DNA of 64,000 bases from Betaproteobacteria bacterium. Lineage in GTDB: Bacteria > Pseudomonadota > Gammaproteobacteria > Burkholderiales > Burkholderiaceae_C. The notes below the pieces were generated by a model. It had not been told where the DNA came from, did not search any database, and worked only from the letters and a program-made list of their open reading frames with translations. The number at the start of each line of letters is the position of its first letter. Position 1 is the first letter of the stretch. Below, one piece after another: positions 7,982-16,753 of this stretch. The DNA lies in the NCBI GenBank assembly GCA_016868355.1, contig VGHB01000008.1, positions 1 to 64,000 on the forward strand. The letters run 5' to 3'. The position numbers and the translations under genes are program-made.

Positions 7982-9049
7982 CTAGCGTTGGCAGACTTTC
8001 TGTCGGGCGGCCTGAACTGTGAGCAGGGCGGTGCCCGCTAGCGGACCACTCGGCAACGATCCCACGCGCTGCAGCGGTGTCGATGATTGAATCCACCGGG
8101 TGATATCCCGAATGACTTCGGCAGCATGCAACTGTCGCGTAAGTAGATGCCAACCCTCTGGATAAATTACAAATTGAACATGGCCTGGAAAGCTTGAGCT
8201 TTCGTCATCCAATCGCGACAGCCAGCTGCAAACGGGGGCATGCGGAATGATGCGATCGTTAAGCCCATACAACACCAACATAGGTGTAGGAAAAGACAGC
8301 GGATGATGCAGCGCCTGGCCCATCAGACCCGTAACGCCAACGAGGCTGCTGACCCGAGTTTCTTTAATAAAAAGCGGATCACGGCTTAAGTCGCGTGCGA
8401 CCTCAGGATCATCGGTTGGTTTTATTCCAAGCGTACGCGCGCCGCGGCCAGAGAAAGTGAAATTCGGGGCCATCGCACCCATCATCCGCAGGCCCGCCCG
8501 CTGAAACCACGGCATGGTCTCTGCGCCCCAGAGGGCTGGCGCCTTCAGAATGAGTTGGCTCACTGGCAGCCCCGGCGACTCGGTACTGGCCCGAAGCACG
8601 ACAGCACCGCCCATACTCTCTCCGATCACGGTAATCGGCAGGCCGGGGTGGCGGTCGCGCAGTTGGTCAACGACCTCGCGTAAATCACTTATGAGTCGAT
8701 CTGCGCCAGGCCAGACGCCAGGGCTAGGATTTGCGCCAAAGCCGCGCTGATCATAGGCGTAGACGGTTGCCTGCAGATCAGCGACCAAGCTGCGGGCGAG
8801 GGGGTCAAAGGCCTTGCTGTAGTCGTTAAACCCATGAACGCCAATCACGACGCGCTGCGGTGTCGCGGCCGACCAGACCTGCATCTGCAAGGGTGTTGCA
8901 TCGTGCAAGGTCAACATGCGGCGCTCGGATATTGCCAAGGCCGGTAACGCAATTAGCACTGTGATGGTTGCGAAGACTACAGCGCGTGCGCAGTGCAACC
9001 GCCAACACACTTTTAACAAAGAATAGAGCTTACTCAACCAACGCACCAA
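7982..9049 (-). CDS. Alpha/beta hydrolase (lysophospholipase-like)
   Basis: Serine hydrolase of the S33/monoglyceride lipase-like group, up to 355 aa. An N-terminal hydrophobic stretch (about residues 18-40) is a signal anchor or signal peptide. The catalytic domain shows VIGVHGFNDYSKAF (oxyanion loop), YDQRGFGANP, the nucleophile elbow GESMGG near residue 142, LVLYGLNDRIIP with the likely acid Asp, and a C-terminal GWHLL His. The start is uncertain: codons at 9049 and 9046 are TTG and GTG, and the first ATG is only after the hydrophobic segment. Convergent with the upstream binding-protein gene, with only a few bases between stops. Confidence 0.82.
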   Translation of the reverse strand: MVRWLSKLYSLLKVCWRLHCARAVVFATITVLIALPALAISERRMLTLHDATPLQMQVWSAATPQRVVIGVHGFNDYSKAFDPLARSLVADLQATVYAYDQRGFGANPSPGVWPGADRLISDLREVVDQLRDRHPGLPITVIGESMGGAVVLRASTESPGLPVSQLILKAPALWGAETMPWFQRAGLRMMGAMAPNFTFSGRGARTLGIKPTDDPEVARDLSRDPLFIKETRVSSLVGVTGLMGQALHHPLSFPTPMLVLYGLNDRIIPHAPVCSWLSRLDDESSSFPGHVQFVIYPEGWHLLTRQLHAAEVIRDITRWIQSSTPLQRVGSLPSGPLAGTALLTVQAARQKVCQR

Positions 9050-9621
9050 CTTGATTTACCAACAGAGGAGCGGAGTGAGCGCCAGCCCCAGGCTGTTGAT
9101 TGTGCGCCGGTTTAGGCGCGCAAGAACTACGGTCCCGCCACAGGGCACACTGACCAGACATTGGGCTGGGTGCCGTCCGTCGCTAGAGGATTGAATCACA
9201 CGCCGAATACGATTTTGAATGGTGCTTTGATCATCTGGGGAAAGGGGTAGGCTGGCATCGCGGGCCAGAATATGAATCTCGACTTGCTGCCCAAGTGGCT
9301 GACTTCAATAGCCAGGCCCTGCTGCTTGGGAGCGGCCGGGCCTGAAGCGTCACAGCCTTCCAGCCGGCCGTGCCTGCCGCCTCAACAGAGGGCCGTTTTT
9401 GTGCGGGCCTTGTGATGTAGCGGCACGATTGCTGCGGCCGTTTGCGGCCGTTTGCGGTCGTTCGCTTCCACACGGACCGCAGTGTGCAGGCTTAACCGGG
9501 CCACGCGCGCCCCCTTAAGGGGCCACGCCGCTGCAGCACACCACCCGGGGGTCAGCACGGATATCCGGCTCCGGGGCATGCAGCTAAGGTAGGGAGTCTT
9601 TGTAGCACTGGGAATTCGGCC
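9050..9621. other. Intergenic region with repeats, no gene seen
   Basis: About 570 bp with no convincing coding sequence. It contains the second copy of the dispersed repeat (9331-9412), three tandem 10-mers of the form GCGGCCGTTT (about 9434-9463, last copy diverged), and a perfect 12-bp palindrome CCCCTTAAGGGG at 9511-9522. These look like debris of old insertions. Short open frames here have no recognisable domains. Confidence 0.5.
9331..9412. repeat. Dispersed ~85-bp repeat, copy 2
   Basis: Direct-orientation partner of 6217-6302 (see that entry). The two copies bracket the CREST protein, the binding protein and the hydrolase, about 3.1 kb apart. Confidence 0.5.
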
Positions 9622-11997
9622 ATGACTCACTTACAAAGCAATCAAGATCAGCCTTTGGGCTCGACGGGTTGGGCGCTGCGCCGTAAGGCAGCCTTGCTGA
9701 TGAGCGTTGGCGTGGCCGCGGCGGTCTTGGCGGGCTGCGGCGCTTCTGGGCCCGAACCCACGATTTCCTTGCAGGTAGTGTCGAGCGCGCCTGACCGGGT
9801 CTCTGGGGGTGATGCGCGCGTGCGCGTCACGGCCGATGTCAGTTTTCATGGCGACGTCGAACTATGGCTCAACGGTCGAAAGCTCAATGTGCCCCTGACC
9901 GCCAATGGCGACCAGCTCGAGGGCTTGGTTTCCGGCATGAACGACGGAGCCAACACGCTCGAGGCCCGCATCCGCAACGGCAGGTCGAAGCGGACCCTGC
10001 AGCTAACCAACCACCCGATCACAGGGCCGATGTTCAGCGGCCCTCAACAGACGCCCTTTGTCTGCACCACGATCCAGAGTGCGGTGGCGCGCCAGCCCCT
10101 GGTGGACAGTGCCACCGCACCGGGCTATAAGGTCACCGACGCCTCGGGCGCGGTTGTGGGCTATAGCCGCAACTGTTCGATCGACACCTTTGTCGCCTAC
10201 CACTATCGCAACACGAGCGGAGCCGTCAGGCCGATGCCTGCTGATGGTTCACGGCCAGCTGACATGGGCACTGTCACGCTGGCCGACGGGCGTACGGTGG
10301 ACTTCGTCATCCGCCGCGAGATTGGCTCGATCAACCGCTTCTTGTACAGCATCGCGATGCTCGCGCCGCGCGGTGAAAGCCCGACCCGGCCTGATCTTTC
10401 GCTTTGGAACAAGAAGCTGCTGTACTGGTTCCAAGGCGGCGTGGCGGTGGGCTACTCGCAGGGCACCGTGCACGGCGGCTCAATGAATGCCGACATCCTG
10501 GCCAAGGGTTACGCCATTGTGCACAGCAGCGGCAACAACACCGGCACGCACTACAACCTGGCAGTGGCCAGCGAGACAGCCATGATGACCAAGGAGCGCT
10601 TTATCGAGCGCTACGGCGTGCCGATTTACACAGTGGGCTTGGGCGGCTCCGGCGGTGCCATCGCGCAGTACCACCTGGCCCAGAACCACCCGGGTGTACT
10701 TGACGCGCTGCTGCCGGTGCAGAGCTATCCTGACATGGTGACACAGACCATTCATATCGGCGACTGCGAGCTGCTCGAGCATTACATGGACGCGACTGAC
10801 CGCACCAACCCCAAGTGGCGCACCACCAAGAACCGCAGCTGGCTGGTGGGCCTGAACGCCGAAGAAAATATCCCTGGTGGGCCCAACACACGCGTGAATG
10901 ATCCGCTGGCTGCAGCCAAGACGCAACTCGGCTACAGCACCGCCGTGGGCACCACCGAGTGCTTACCGGGCTGGCGTGGACTCACGCCACTGTCGATGAA
11001 TCCGCGATACGGCCAAGTGGCCAATCAGGCCAACTACGAACCGCAGTCGGCGATTGCCGCCATCCGTTGGACCCACTACGATGACTTGCGCAACATCTAC
11101 GGTGTGGACAGCACCGGTGCCGCGTACTTCGCCTGGGACAACGTTGGCGTGATGTACGGTCTGAAGGCGCTCAAGGGTGGGCAGATTTCGGGCGCTGAGT
11201 TCCTCAATGTCAACTGGCACATTGGCGGTTGGAAGGAGCCGAATCAGATGGTGCAGGAGGGCTTTCCCTACGTCGGCAGCTTGAGCCCGACCAACTTCGA
11301 CCCCTGGAGCCGGCGCAACATGAACCTCGCGCCCGATGCCAACACCCCGGCCCCGCGCACAGCAGGCAACCCAGGCGCCATGCGCGCAGCCTACACCTCG
11401 GGCCATGTATTCAGCGGCCGGCTGCCGGTACCCGCGTTGGATCATCGACAGTACATGGAGCGTGAGTTGGACATGCACAACGCGCACCAGTCGTTTGCGG
11501 TCCGCAAGCGGGTGACGCAAAACATGGGCTCGAGCGATAACCTGGTGATTTGGTTCACCGACACGATGCCAGGCACGCCTAAGTTCAGCCAGACGCTGGA
11601 GGCGCTGGACGTGATGGACCAGTGGATGGGCAACATCCTCGCCAACCCAACACGCAGCATCGCTGCCAACAAGCCCACCCGAGCGGTTGACAGCTGCTTC
11701 AACACGGCTGGCACGCGCCTGCACGCTGGCGACGACGTGTGGAACGGTATCCTCGACACCAAAGCAGCGGGTGCCTGCACCCGGGCCTTCCCGCTATATG
11801 GCACCTCGCGCACGGTGGCCGGCGCGCCAATTGAAGGCGGCATCTACCGCTGCGCGCTCAAGAGCGTTGACCTAGCGGCTACCGATGGCACCTTCTCCCC
11901 TTGGTCGCCCAATGCGGCCGAGGTGGCGCGCCTGAAGCAGATCTTCCCCGCCGGCGTGTGTGACTACACGCTGCCGGATCAGGCCAGGCCGAGCTGA
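9622..11997 (+). CDS. DUF6351-like lipoprotein with serine-hydrolase motif
   Basis: Large exported protein, 791 aa. A basic N-terminus and hydrophobic segment end in a lipobox (VLAG-C, about residue 39), so it should be a lipoprotein. A short beta-sandwich-like N-terminal part (VELWLNGRKL) is followed by a long domain with an alpha/beta-hydrolase look: GLGGSGGAIAQYHLAQ around residues 338-353 is a nucleophile elbow-like GxSGG, with HSSGNNTGTHYN before it. I recognise the general pattern of the DUF6351 family (tannase/esterase-like), whose substrates are not established. Many Cys residues in the second half suggest disulfides, consistent with export. Monocistronic. It lies just outside the photosynthesis cluster with no obvious tie to it. 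Confidence 0.7.
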   Translation: MTHLQSNQDQPLGSTGWALRRKAALLMSVGVAAAVLAGCGASGPEPTISLQVVSSAPDRVSGGDARVRVTADVSFHGDVELWLNGRKLNVPLTANGDQLEGLVSGMNDGANTLEARIRNGRSKRTLQLTNHPITGPMFSGPQQTPFVCTTIQSAVARQPLVDSATAPGYKVTDASGAVVGYSRNCSIDTFVAYHYRNTSGAVRPMPADGSRPADMGTVTLADGRTVDFVIRREIGSINRFLYSIAMLAPRGESPTRPDLSLWNKKLLYWFQGGVAVGYSQGTVHGGSMNADILAKGYAIVHSSGNNTGTHYNLAVASETAMMTKERFIERYGVPIYTVGLGGSGGAIAQYHLAQNHPGVLDALLPVQSYPDMVTQTIHIGDCELLEHYMDATDRTNPKWRTTKNRSWLVGLNAEENIPGGPNTRVNDPLAAAKTQLGYSTAVGTTECLPGWRGLTPLSMNPRYGQVANQANYEPQSAIAAIRWTHYDDLRNIYGVDSTGAAYFAWDNVGVMYGLKALKGGQISGAEFLNVNWHIGGWKEPNQMVQEGFPYVGSLSPTNFDPWSRRNMNLAPDANTPAPRTAGNPGAMRAAYTSGHVFSGRLPVPALDHRQYMERELDMHNAHQSFAVRKRVTQNMGSSDNLVIWFTDTMPGTPKFSQTLEALDVMDQWMGNILANPTRSIAANKPTRAVDSCFNTAGTRLHAGDDVWNGILDTKAAGACTRAFPLYGTSRTVAGAPIEGGIYRCALKSVDLAATDGTFSPWSPNAAEVARLKQIFPAGVCDYTLPDQARPS

Positions 11998-12583
11998 GTT
12001 TTAACGCATCGCTGTTGGACCTTCAGCAAATTAGGGGCAGGCTGTTGAGCGGCCTGCCGCAGCCTGGGGCATCGCTGGGCGGTGCTAAAGGGCCTGCCGG
12101 TCGGCATCGGTGTATCGGTGTGGCGGTGCGGCGGTATGGCGGTGTGGGTATGCTGGTGCTAAAGCGCAGCGACCGCACCGGCGGTGAGCGGTGGCTGGAA
12201 GTGGCCTCGCGCCACGCGTATCAAAGCCGTGAGCACCCTCCGCTGAGTCCCCATCAGGCTGGTACCGAGCCGCTACGAACCTGAGAGGTGTGACTCGCCT
12301 GGATCCAGGCAGGCCAGGTCGCAGGAGTTGTGAATGTCCTGCAATTCAAGTATGCGGCCCAGCCTGCGGATGGTGGCCACGGTAGGCCGCCAGCGCCTTG
12401 CGATTACTCCCATTGGGTACAGAAGAGCTGTCAACCTCTATGAGTTGGCGTCACAAGTGTCAGTGGCAGCGGCAGTGGCAGTGGCAGTGGCAGTGGCAGT
12501 GGCAGTGGCAGTTTGATCCATTTGGCTGGCAATTGGGGTCGCCTGATTGAATCGTGCACGTCCCTTGGGGTGCTGCGCCCCTG
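11998..12583. other. Intergenic region between lipoprotein gene and bchO
   Basis: About 585 bp with no supported gene. The stretch 12090-12160 is rich in GGCGGT/TCGGTGT-like short repeats, and a clean hexanucleotide array lies at 12461-12512. Short open frames here translate to low-complexity sequence (for example runs of Val-Ala from the array). It marks the left boundary of the photosynthesis cluster. Confidence 0.55.
12461..12512. repeat. Hexanucleotide microsatellite (CAGTGG)n
   Basis: About 8.7 tandem copies of CAGTGG, with one variant unit (CAGCGG, second copy). It lies about 70 bp beyond the 3' end of bchO and is not inside a recognised coding sequence. Length variation by slippage is expected; any function is unknown. 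Confidence 0.9.
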
Positions 12584-13498
12584 CTACGCCACCATCGCCT
12601 GCAACATCAAACTCGCCCACTCCGCCGGTGCTTCCTCATGGCCCAGGTGACCCCAGCGCGGCAGGGTAATCAGATTTGAGCCCGGGATCAGCGCCGCCGC
12701 ACGGGCGCTGATGGAGGGCGGTACCGTGCCGTCTTGTGCGCTGCTGATCAAGGTGACCCGGCCCTGCAGTTGCGGCAGTTCGCGGGCGAAGGGCTCCAGT
12801 TCCCACTGCGCCATCATGCGCAGCACTGCGCGCAGGTGCACTTCGTTGTGGGCCAGCCGCTGGTACAAACGGTGGCCGCGCTCGTCAATCACGGAACCGG
12901 TGTCGCGCAACAGCAGGTCCACCGTGCCGGGGCGCCGGGCATTCCACACCAAGAAGCGGGTGGTCCATGGGTTGGTGGCCAGCGCGCGCGCCACTGGCAT
13001 GAACAAGCCGGCCGCGCGGCCTCCCCAGGGCAGCAGGGCGCCATTGAGGCTGATCACTTCACGCACGATTGAAGGCTGCAGCAGCATCAACTGCAAAGCT
13101 ACGGCCGCGCCGGCGGAGTGGCCTATCCATGTGTCTGCACGCAGTGCAGGCTGCTCCTTTCCTCTCAGCGCAGCCTGCAAGGCGATCAGCGCGCGCGCCA
13201 TACCGGACAGGGTAAGGTCTTCATCCACTGCTCCACGCGTGTAGGCATGGCCAGGCAGGTCCACGCTGATTACCTCATGGTGCTGCGCCAGGATGGGCGC
13301 CACGTCGCGCCAGGTGTGTGTGGAAGCGCCCGTGCCGTGCAGCAGCCAAATGCGCTGGGGGCGTGCAGCGGATACGACGCTTGACGGGGGCAGCAGGCGC
13401 TGCGCATGCCAGCGCAAGTGCCCTTGCGAGATAAAACGGCTGTGTTCGCGCAGTGGCCAGTCGGTGCCCTCACGGTCCCAACTCAGGGCTTCGCTCAT
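12584..13498 (-). CDS. bchO: BchO, Mg-chelatase-associated alpha/beta hydrolase
   Basis: 304-aa alpha/beta-hydrolase-fold protein encoded with the Mg-chelatase subunits in phototrophic proteobacteria; its exact role in Mg-protoporphyrin formation is not settled. Visible motifs are WLLHGTGASTHTW (oxyanion loop), VDLPGHAYT, the nucleophile elbow GHSAGA (about residue 127), an acidic residue in LISSAQDG and a late His in RWGHLGHEEAP. It follows bchD by 21 nt and is the last gene of the bchI-bchD-bchO operon. Length and position are typical of BchO. Confidence 0.92.
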   Translation of the reverse strand: MSEALSWDREGTDWPLREHSRFISQGHLRWHAQRLLPPSSVVSAARPQRIWLLHGTGASTHTWRDVAPILAQHHEVISVDLPGHAYTRGAVDEDLTLSGMARALIALQAALRGKEQPALRADTWIGHSAGAAVALQLMLLQPSIVREVISLNGALLPWGGRAAGLFMPVARALATNPWTTRFLVWNARRPGTVDLLLRDTGSVIDERGHRLYQRLAHNEVHLRAVLRMMAQWELEPFARELPQLQGRVTLISSAQDGTVPPSISARAAALIPGSNLITLPRWGHLGHEEAPAEWASLMLQAMVA

Positions 13499-13519
13499 GG
13501 CGGTGGGCGCGGCGTGGGT

Positions 13520-15517
13520 CTAGGCCGCGCGGCGGTTACGAACGATGCGCCCGATCTCACCGGCTTGCGCTTGGGGCAGGGGGATGTAGCGTGCGCCCAT
13601 GGCCAGGGCCAGTTCGCGGGCCTGCGCCTGCGGCTTCGGTGAGGTGTCGATCAACAGACATGACACCCTGCTCATAAAAAGTTGGCGCGCGGCGGCGACG
13701 GCATCAGCATGAGCGGCCTCACGTCCCGGCAGGCCTTCGAGGTTGATGTTGGACTTGCCGTCGGTGAGCAGCACCATCGACACCGTATCGCCCCGGCGCT
13801 GCAGCGATTCGCACAGCAGCCGCGAGTCGGTGAGGGCGCGCGCCATCGGCGTGCCGCCGCCCCCGGGCAGACCGGCCAGGCTGCGCTTGGCGCGAACGAG
13901 TGAGCGGGTGGGCGGCAGCACCGTTTGCGCCTCTTGCCGCCGAAACCCGATCACGGCTACGCGGTCGCGTCGTACATAGCAGTCGGCCAAAAGCGTTTCC
14001 ACAGCGCCCTTTGCTTCGGCCAGGCGATTCAAGGCATTGGACCCCGAGGCATCCACCACAAATACCGTGGTGGTCGGGCGCCGCGGCTCACGCCGAACGA
14101 TGCGCAGGTCTTCGCGGCGCACCACCACCGCTGGTGGCCGGGCCTTGCGCAGCCGCTGCCACGGTGCGGCTTGGCGCAGCGTATCCACCAGGCTCAGGCG
14201 TTGTCCGCCTTCGGGCAGGCCGGGGCGTATGCCCGACGGGCGCCCCCGCGCCCCGGCGCGCTGTTGTTCGCCGCTGCGCGAGGAAGCCTCACTGCGAGCG
14301 CGGCTTCGTGCTGCCAGGCCGTTTGCTTGGGCCATCAGGGCCAAGAGCCCAGCCGGCAGCGCGGCCTGTATCGCTTCGATGATGAGGTCCTGCAGGTCTT
14401 CGGGCTCAGGCACGGGGGTGGTCTGGGCGCTTGTGGGTCCAGCGGCGCTGGGGCCGGGTTCTGGAGGCTCAGCGTTGAGGGGTGGTGGTGGGGGTGCCGG
14501 CTCATCCTGCTGTGGGGGTGAGGCCTGCCGCGATTGGGTGTCTTGCTGCGCGTCACCGGCCTGAGGCGGCGCGGGCATCCGTGTGGCTCGCGGGCCCAGC
14601 ACCAGGCGTGCGGCATCTCGCACCTCGTCGGTACCGGGTTCGTTCAAGCCGCGCAAGGCAGCCAGGGTACGGGCAGCCTGCAGCGCCCACCAGGGGGCGC
14701 GCACCGACTCCACGCCCAGGGCGACCGCTGCTTGCACAAGGGCGGTCACCACCGCTGCTTGAACCTCGATACCCGGCAGCCGTTGGCGTGCGGTTTGGAA
14801 GTCTTCGCGCTCGTCTTCGTCCCAGACGCTTTCATCGGTGGGGCCCAAGGGGGTCAAGCCGCAGCTGCGCCAATCCAGGTCCTGCAGGTTGAGCACGAAG
14901 GCCAAGCGTTCACGCAGCGCCGGCTCTAGGCCGGGCTCTTCGCCATCGGGCAGTGCTTCGTCCATAGCCACCACGGCCAGCCGCGTGGGCACCTCCAGGC
15001 TCATGCCCTCACGCTCTACGCGCAAATGGCCACGGTCCAGAGCTTGGCAAAAGAAGGCCACCGCTCGGCGCGGCAAGCGTTCGGCCATGGGGCAGGCCAA
15101 GAGGCCGCCGTCGAGCTCGCTGAGCAAGCCGGGTTGCAATACCGGGCGGCCACTACTGAGTGTGGCCGCAAGGTCCAGCCCGCCCAGCAGGCGCGATTCG
15201 TCGGCGTGTTGGGGCATACGGCGCAGCATGGAAGCGGTGGGGCAGGCCTGCTGCAACACACGCAGCCATTCATCACGCACCGGCCCGGCGGGTGATTTCA
15301 GGTGCACACCCCCAAGGCCTACGGGGTTGACGGCCAGCAGCGCGGCAACCAGGCGCGCGTCCATCCAACGCGCCAAGGCTTGGTCTGCCGCATAGGCTGC
15401 GCCGACGGCATGGGCTCCATCAAGGGCATCGGCGGCGCCCGTACCTGCCGACGACGCCGGCGCTTTGCGCCGAAGGGCCAGCACCTCAGCGCCGGTTTTC
15501 GTTTGGGGTTGGCCCAT
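13520..15517 (-). CDS. bchD: Mg-chelatase subunit D
   Basis: BchD, 665 aa, which with BchI forms the AAA+ motor that lets BchH insert Mg into protoporphyrin IX. The N-terminal part is a degenerate AAA+ domain (GVHLKSPAGPVRDEW in place of a good P-loop). A Pro/acidic linker near residues 320-370 follows, then a C-terminal von Willebrand A domain with the MIDAS motif FVVDASGSN at about residue 485 and LLTDGKSN further on. I chose ATG 15517 (MGQPQTK), 23 nt after the bchI stop; the frame is open back to 15781, but that stretch is bchI in another phase. Second gene of bchI-D-O. Confidence 0.93.
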   Translation of the reverse strand: MGQPQTKTGAEVLALRRKAPASSAGTGAADALDGAHAVGAAYAADQALARWMDARLVAALLAVNPVGLGGVHLKSPAGPVRDEWLRVLQQACPTASMLRRMPQHADESRLLGGLDLAATLSSGRPVLQPGLLSELDGGLLACPMAERLPRRAVAFFCQALDRGHLRVEREGMSLEVPTRLAVVAMDEALPDGEEPGLEPALRERLAFVLNLQDLDWRSCGLTPLGPTDESVWDEDEREDFQTARQRLPGIEVQAAVVTALVQAAVALGVESVRAPWWALQAARTLAALRGLNEPGTDEVRDAARLVLGPRATRMPAPPQAGDAQQDTQSRQASPPQQDEPAPPPPPLNAEPPEPGPSAAGPTSAQTTPVPEPEDLQDLIIEAIQAALPAGLLALMAQANGLAARSRARSEASSRSGEQQRAGARGRPSGIRPGLPEGGQRLSLVDTLRQAAPWQRLRKARPPAVVVRREDLRIVRREPRRPTTTVFVVDASGSNALNRLAEAKGAVETLLADCYVRRDRVAVIGFRRQEAQTVLPPTRSLVRAKRSLAGLPGGGGTPMARALTDSRLLCESLQRRGDTVSMVLLTDGKSNINLEGLPGREAAHADAVAAARQLFMSRVSCLLIDTSPKPQAQARELALAMGARYIPLPQAQAGEIGRIVRNRRAA

Positions 15518-15540
15518 GACCGTGGCCTTGCGCGGACGTG

Positions 15541-16608
15541 TCAGGCGGCCTGTGCACCCATGCCCGACGCGAACGCCTCGGCCATGGCCCTCTCGATCCT
15601 GACGCCCGCACCGGTGTCGTCCAAAGGATTGCGCCGCAGGCGGTGGCGCAGTGAGCTCGGGGCCACGGTACGCAGGTCGTCGGTGGTGACGCTGGTGCGG
15701 CCTTCCAGTGCGGCCCAAGCGCGTGCGGCGCGCAGCAGCGTGAGCTCGCCGCGCAGGCCGTCTGTGCCCAACTGCAGGCACAGGCTGGCCGCCTTTTCCA
15801 AAACCTTGTCGGGCACCACCATGTCGGCCACCCTCTTACGCGCGGCTTCAATCTTCTTGCGAACCTTTTGGTCCTCAGGCTTCCACTGCGCGCAGAAGGC
15901 GTCGGTTTGGCGCTCATAGGCGTCGCGCCGCTTGATCACCTCCACCCGCGCGGGAATATCGCTGGGCGTGCGCACGTCCACCGACAGGCCAAAGCGGTCG
16001 AGCAGTTGCGGCCGCAATTCGCCTTCTTCAGGGTTGCCGCTGCCCACCAGCACAAAGCGCGCGGGGTGTCGCACGCTCAGGCCTTCGCGCTCCACCACGT
16101 TTTCGCCGGAAGCGGCTACGTCGATGAGCAGGTCCACCAGATGATCTTCCAGGAGGTTGACCTCATCGATATAGAGAAAGCCCCGGTTGGCGCGGGCCAG
16201 CAAGCCCGGCTCGAACGATTTCTGGCCCTGGGACAAGGCTTTTTCCAAGTCGAGCGCGCCGACCACGCGGTCTTCAGTGGCCCCCAGCGGCAAATCCACC
16301 ACAGGCACGGGTATCAGGTCGACATCACAAGCGGCCGCTTCGCCCGGTGGATTACGGCTGCAACCGCCTTCACGGCAGGCGGCGCAGCTCAAACTGGGGC
16401 GTGCGGGGTCGCAGTGGTACGGGCAGCCGCGGGTGGCCCGGATGGGCGGCAGCAGGGCTGCCAGGGCGCGCACCGCGGTGGATTTGCCTGTGCCGCGGTC
16501 GCCCAGGATCAGCACGCCGCCGACCGAGGGGTCGACGGCGGTTACCAAGATGGCCCGCTTCATCTCGTCCTGTCCGACGATGGCCGAGAAGGGAAAGGGT
16601 TGCTTCAT
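15541..16608 (-). CDS. bchI: Mg-chelatase subunit I
   Basis: BchI, 355 aa, the AAA+ ATPase subunit of Mg-chelatase. Walker A GDRGTGKST is at 36-44 and Walker B LYIDEV at 145-150, followed by NLLEDHLVDLL, then the sensor segment VGSGNPEEGELRPQLLDRFG. A Cys-rich insertion (five Cys between about residues 62 and 83) sits in the segment after the P-loop helix. ATG 16608 was chosen because it gives the family start (FPFSAIVGQ) and has GGAGG 11 nt upstream; an earlier in-frame ATG at 16647 lies before that SD. Divergent from hemA across a region holding a PpsR-type palindrome. Confidence 0.94.
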   Translation of the reverse strand: MKQPFPFSAIVGQDEMKRAILVTAVDPSVGGVLILGDRGTGKSTAVRALAALLPPIRATRGCPYHCDPARPSLSCAACREGGCSRNPPGEAAACDVDLIPVPVVDLPLGATEDRVVGALDLEKALSQGQKSFEPGLLARANRGFLYIDEVNLLEDHLVDLLIDVAASGENVVEREGLSVRHPARFVLVGSGNPEEGELRPQLLDRFGLSVDVRTPSDIPARVEVIKRRDAYERQTDAFCAQWKPEDQKVRKKIEAARKRVADMVVPDKVLEKAASLCLQLGTDGLRGELTLLRAARAWAALEGRTSVTTDDLRTVAPSSLRHRLRRNPLDDTGAGVRIERAMAEAFASGMGAQAA

Positions 16609-16654
16609 GGTGCTGCCTACCTCCCGAATCTGCCCTTGGCGGGGCATTCCGGGT

Positions 16655-16672
16655 TGTCAACTTCGTGTGACA
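16655..16672. promoter_or_regulatory. PpsR/CrtJ-type palindrome between bchI and hemA
   Basis: TGTCAACTTCGTGTGACA is an exact TGT-N12-ACA match to the PpsR/CrtJ operator consensus. On the minus strand it includes TTGACA, a perfect -35 hexamer facing bchI, though the -10 expected 17 bp on (AAGGGC) is poor. It sits about 46 bp before the bchI ATG and about 80 bp before the hemA ATG, so it could control both divergent operons. PpsR itself is encoded in this window at 51120-52592. Confidence 0.75.
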
Positions 16673-16753
16673 GTCATACTATCACTATAAATTGACACTT
16701 GGAACCGTCCGTTTTCCGGGACAACCCTGAATCTGCGCGGCTTCCCCTTGCTC

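Noticed and set aside
10963-11724. About 253-codon frame antisense to the DUF6351-like gene
   Set aside because: Shadow frame with no recognisable domain, opposite a coherent exported protein.
12015-12284. 89-codon plus-strand frame after the lipoprotein gene
   Set aside because: Built on short GGCGGT-like repeats; low complexity and no domain.
12461-12512. Possible CRISPR array
   Set aside because: Units are 6 bp, contiguous and without spacers, so it is a microsatellite.
15518-15781. bchD starting at the far upstream ATG 15781
   Set aside because: That extension is Arg-rich and lies wholly within bchI in another phase; ATG 15517 follows the bchI stop by 23 nt.
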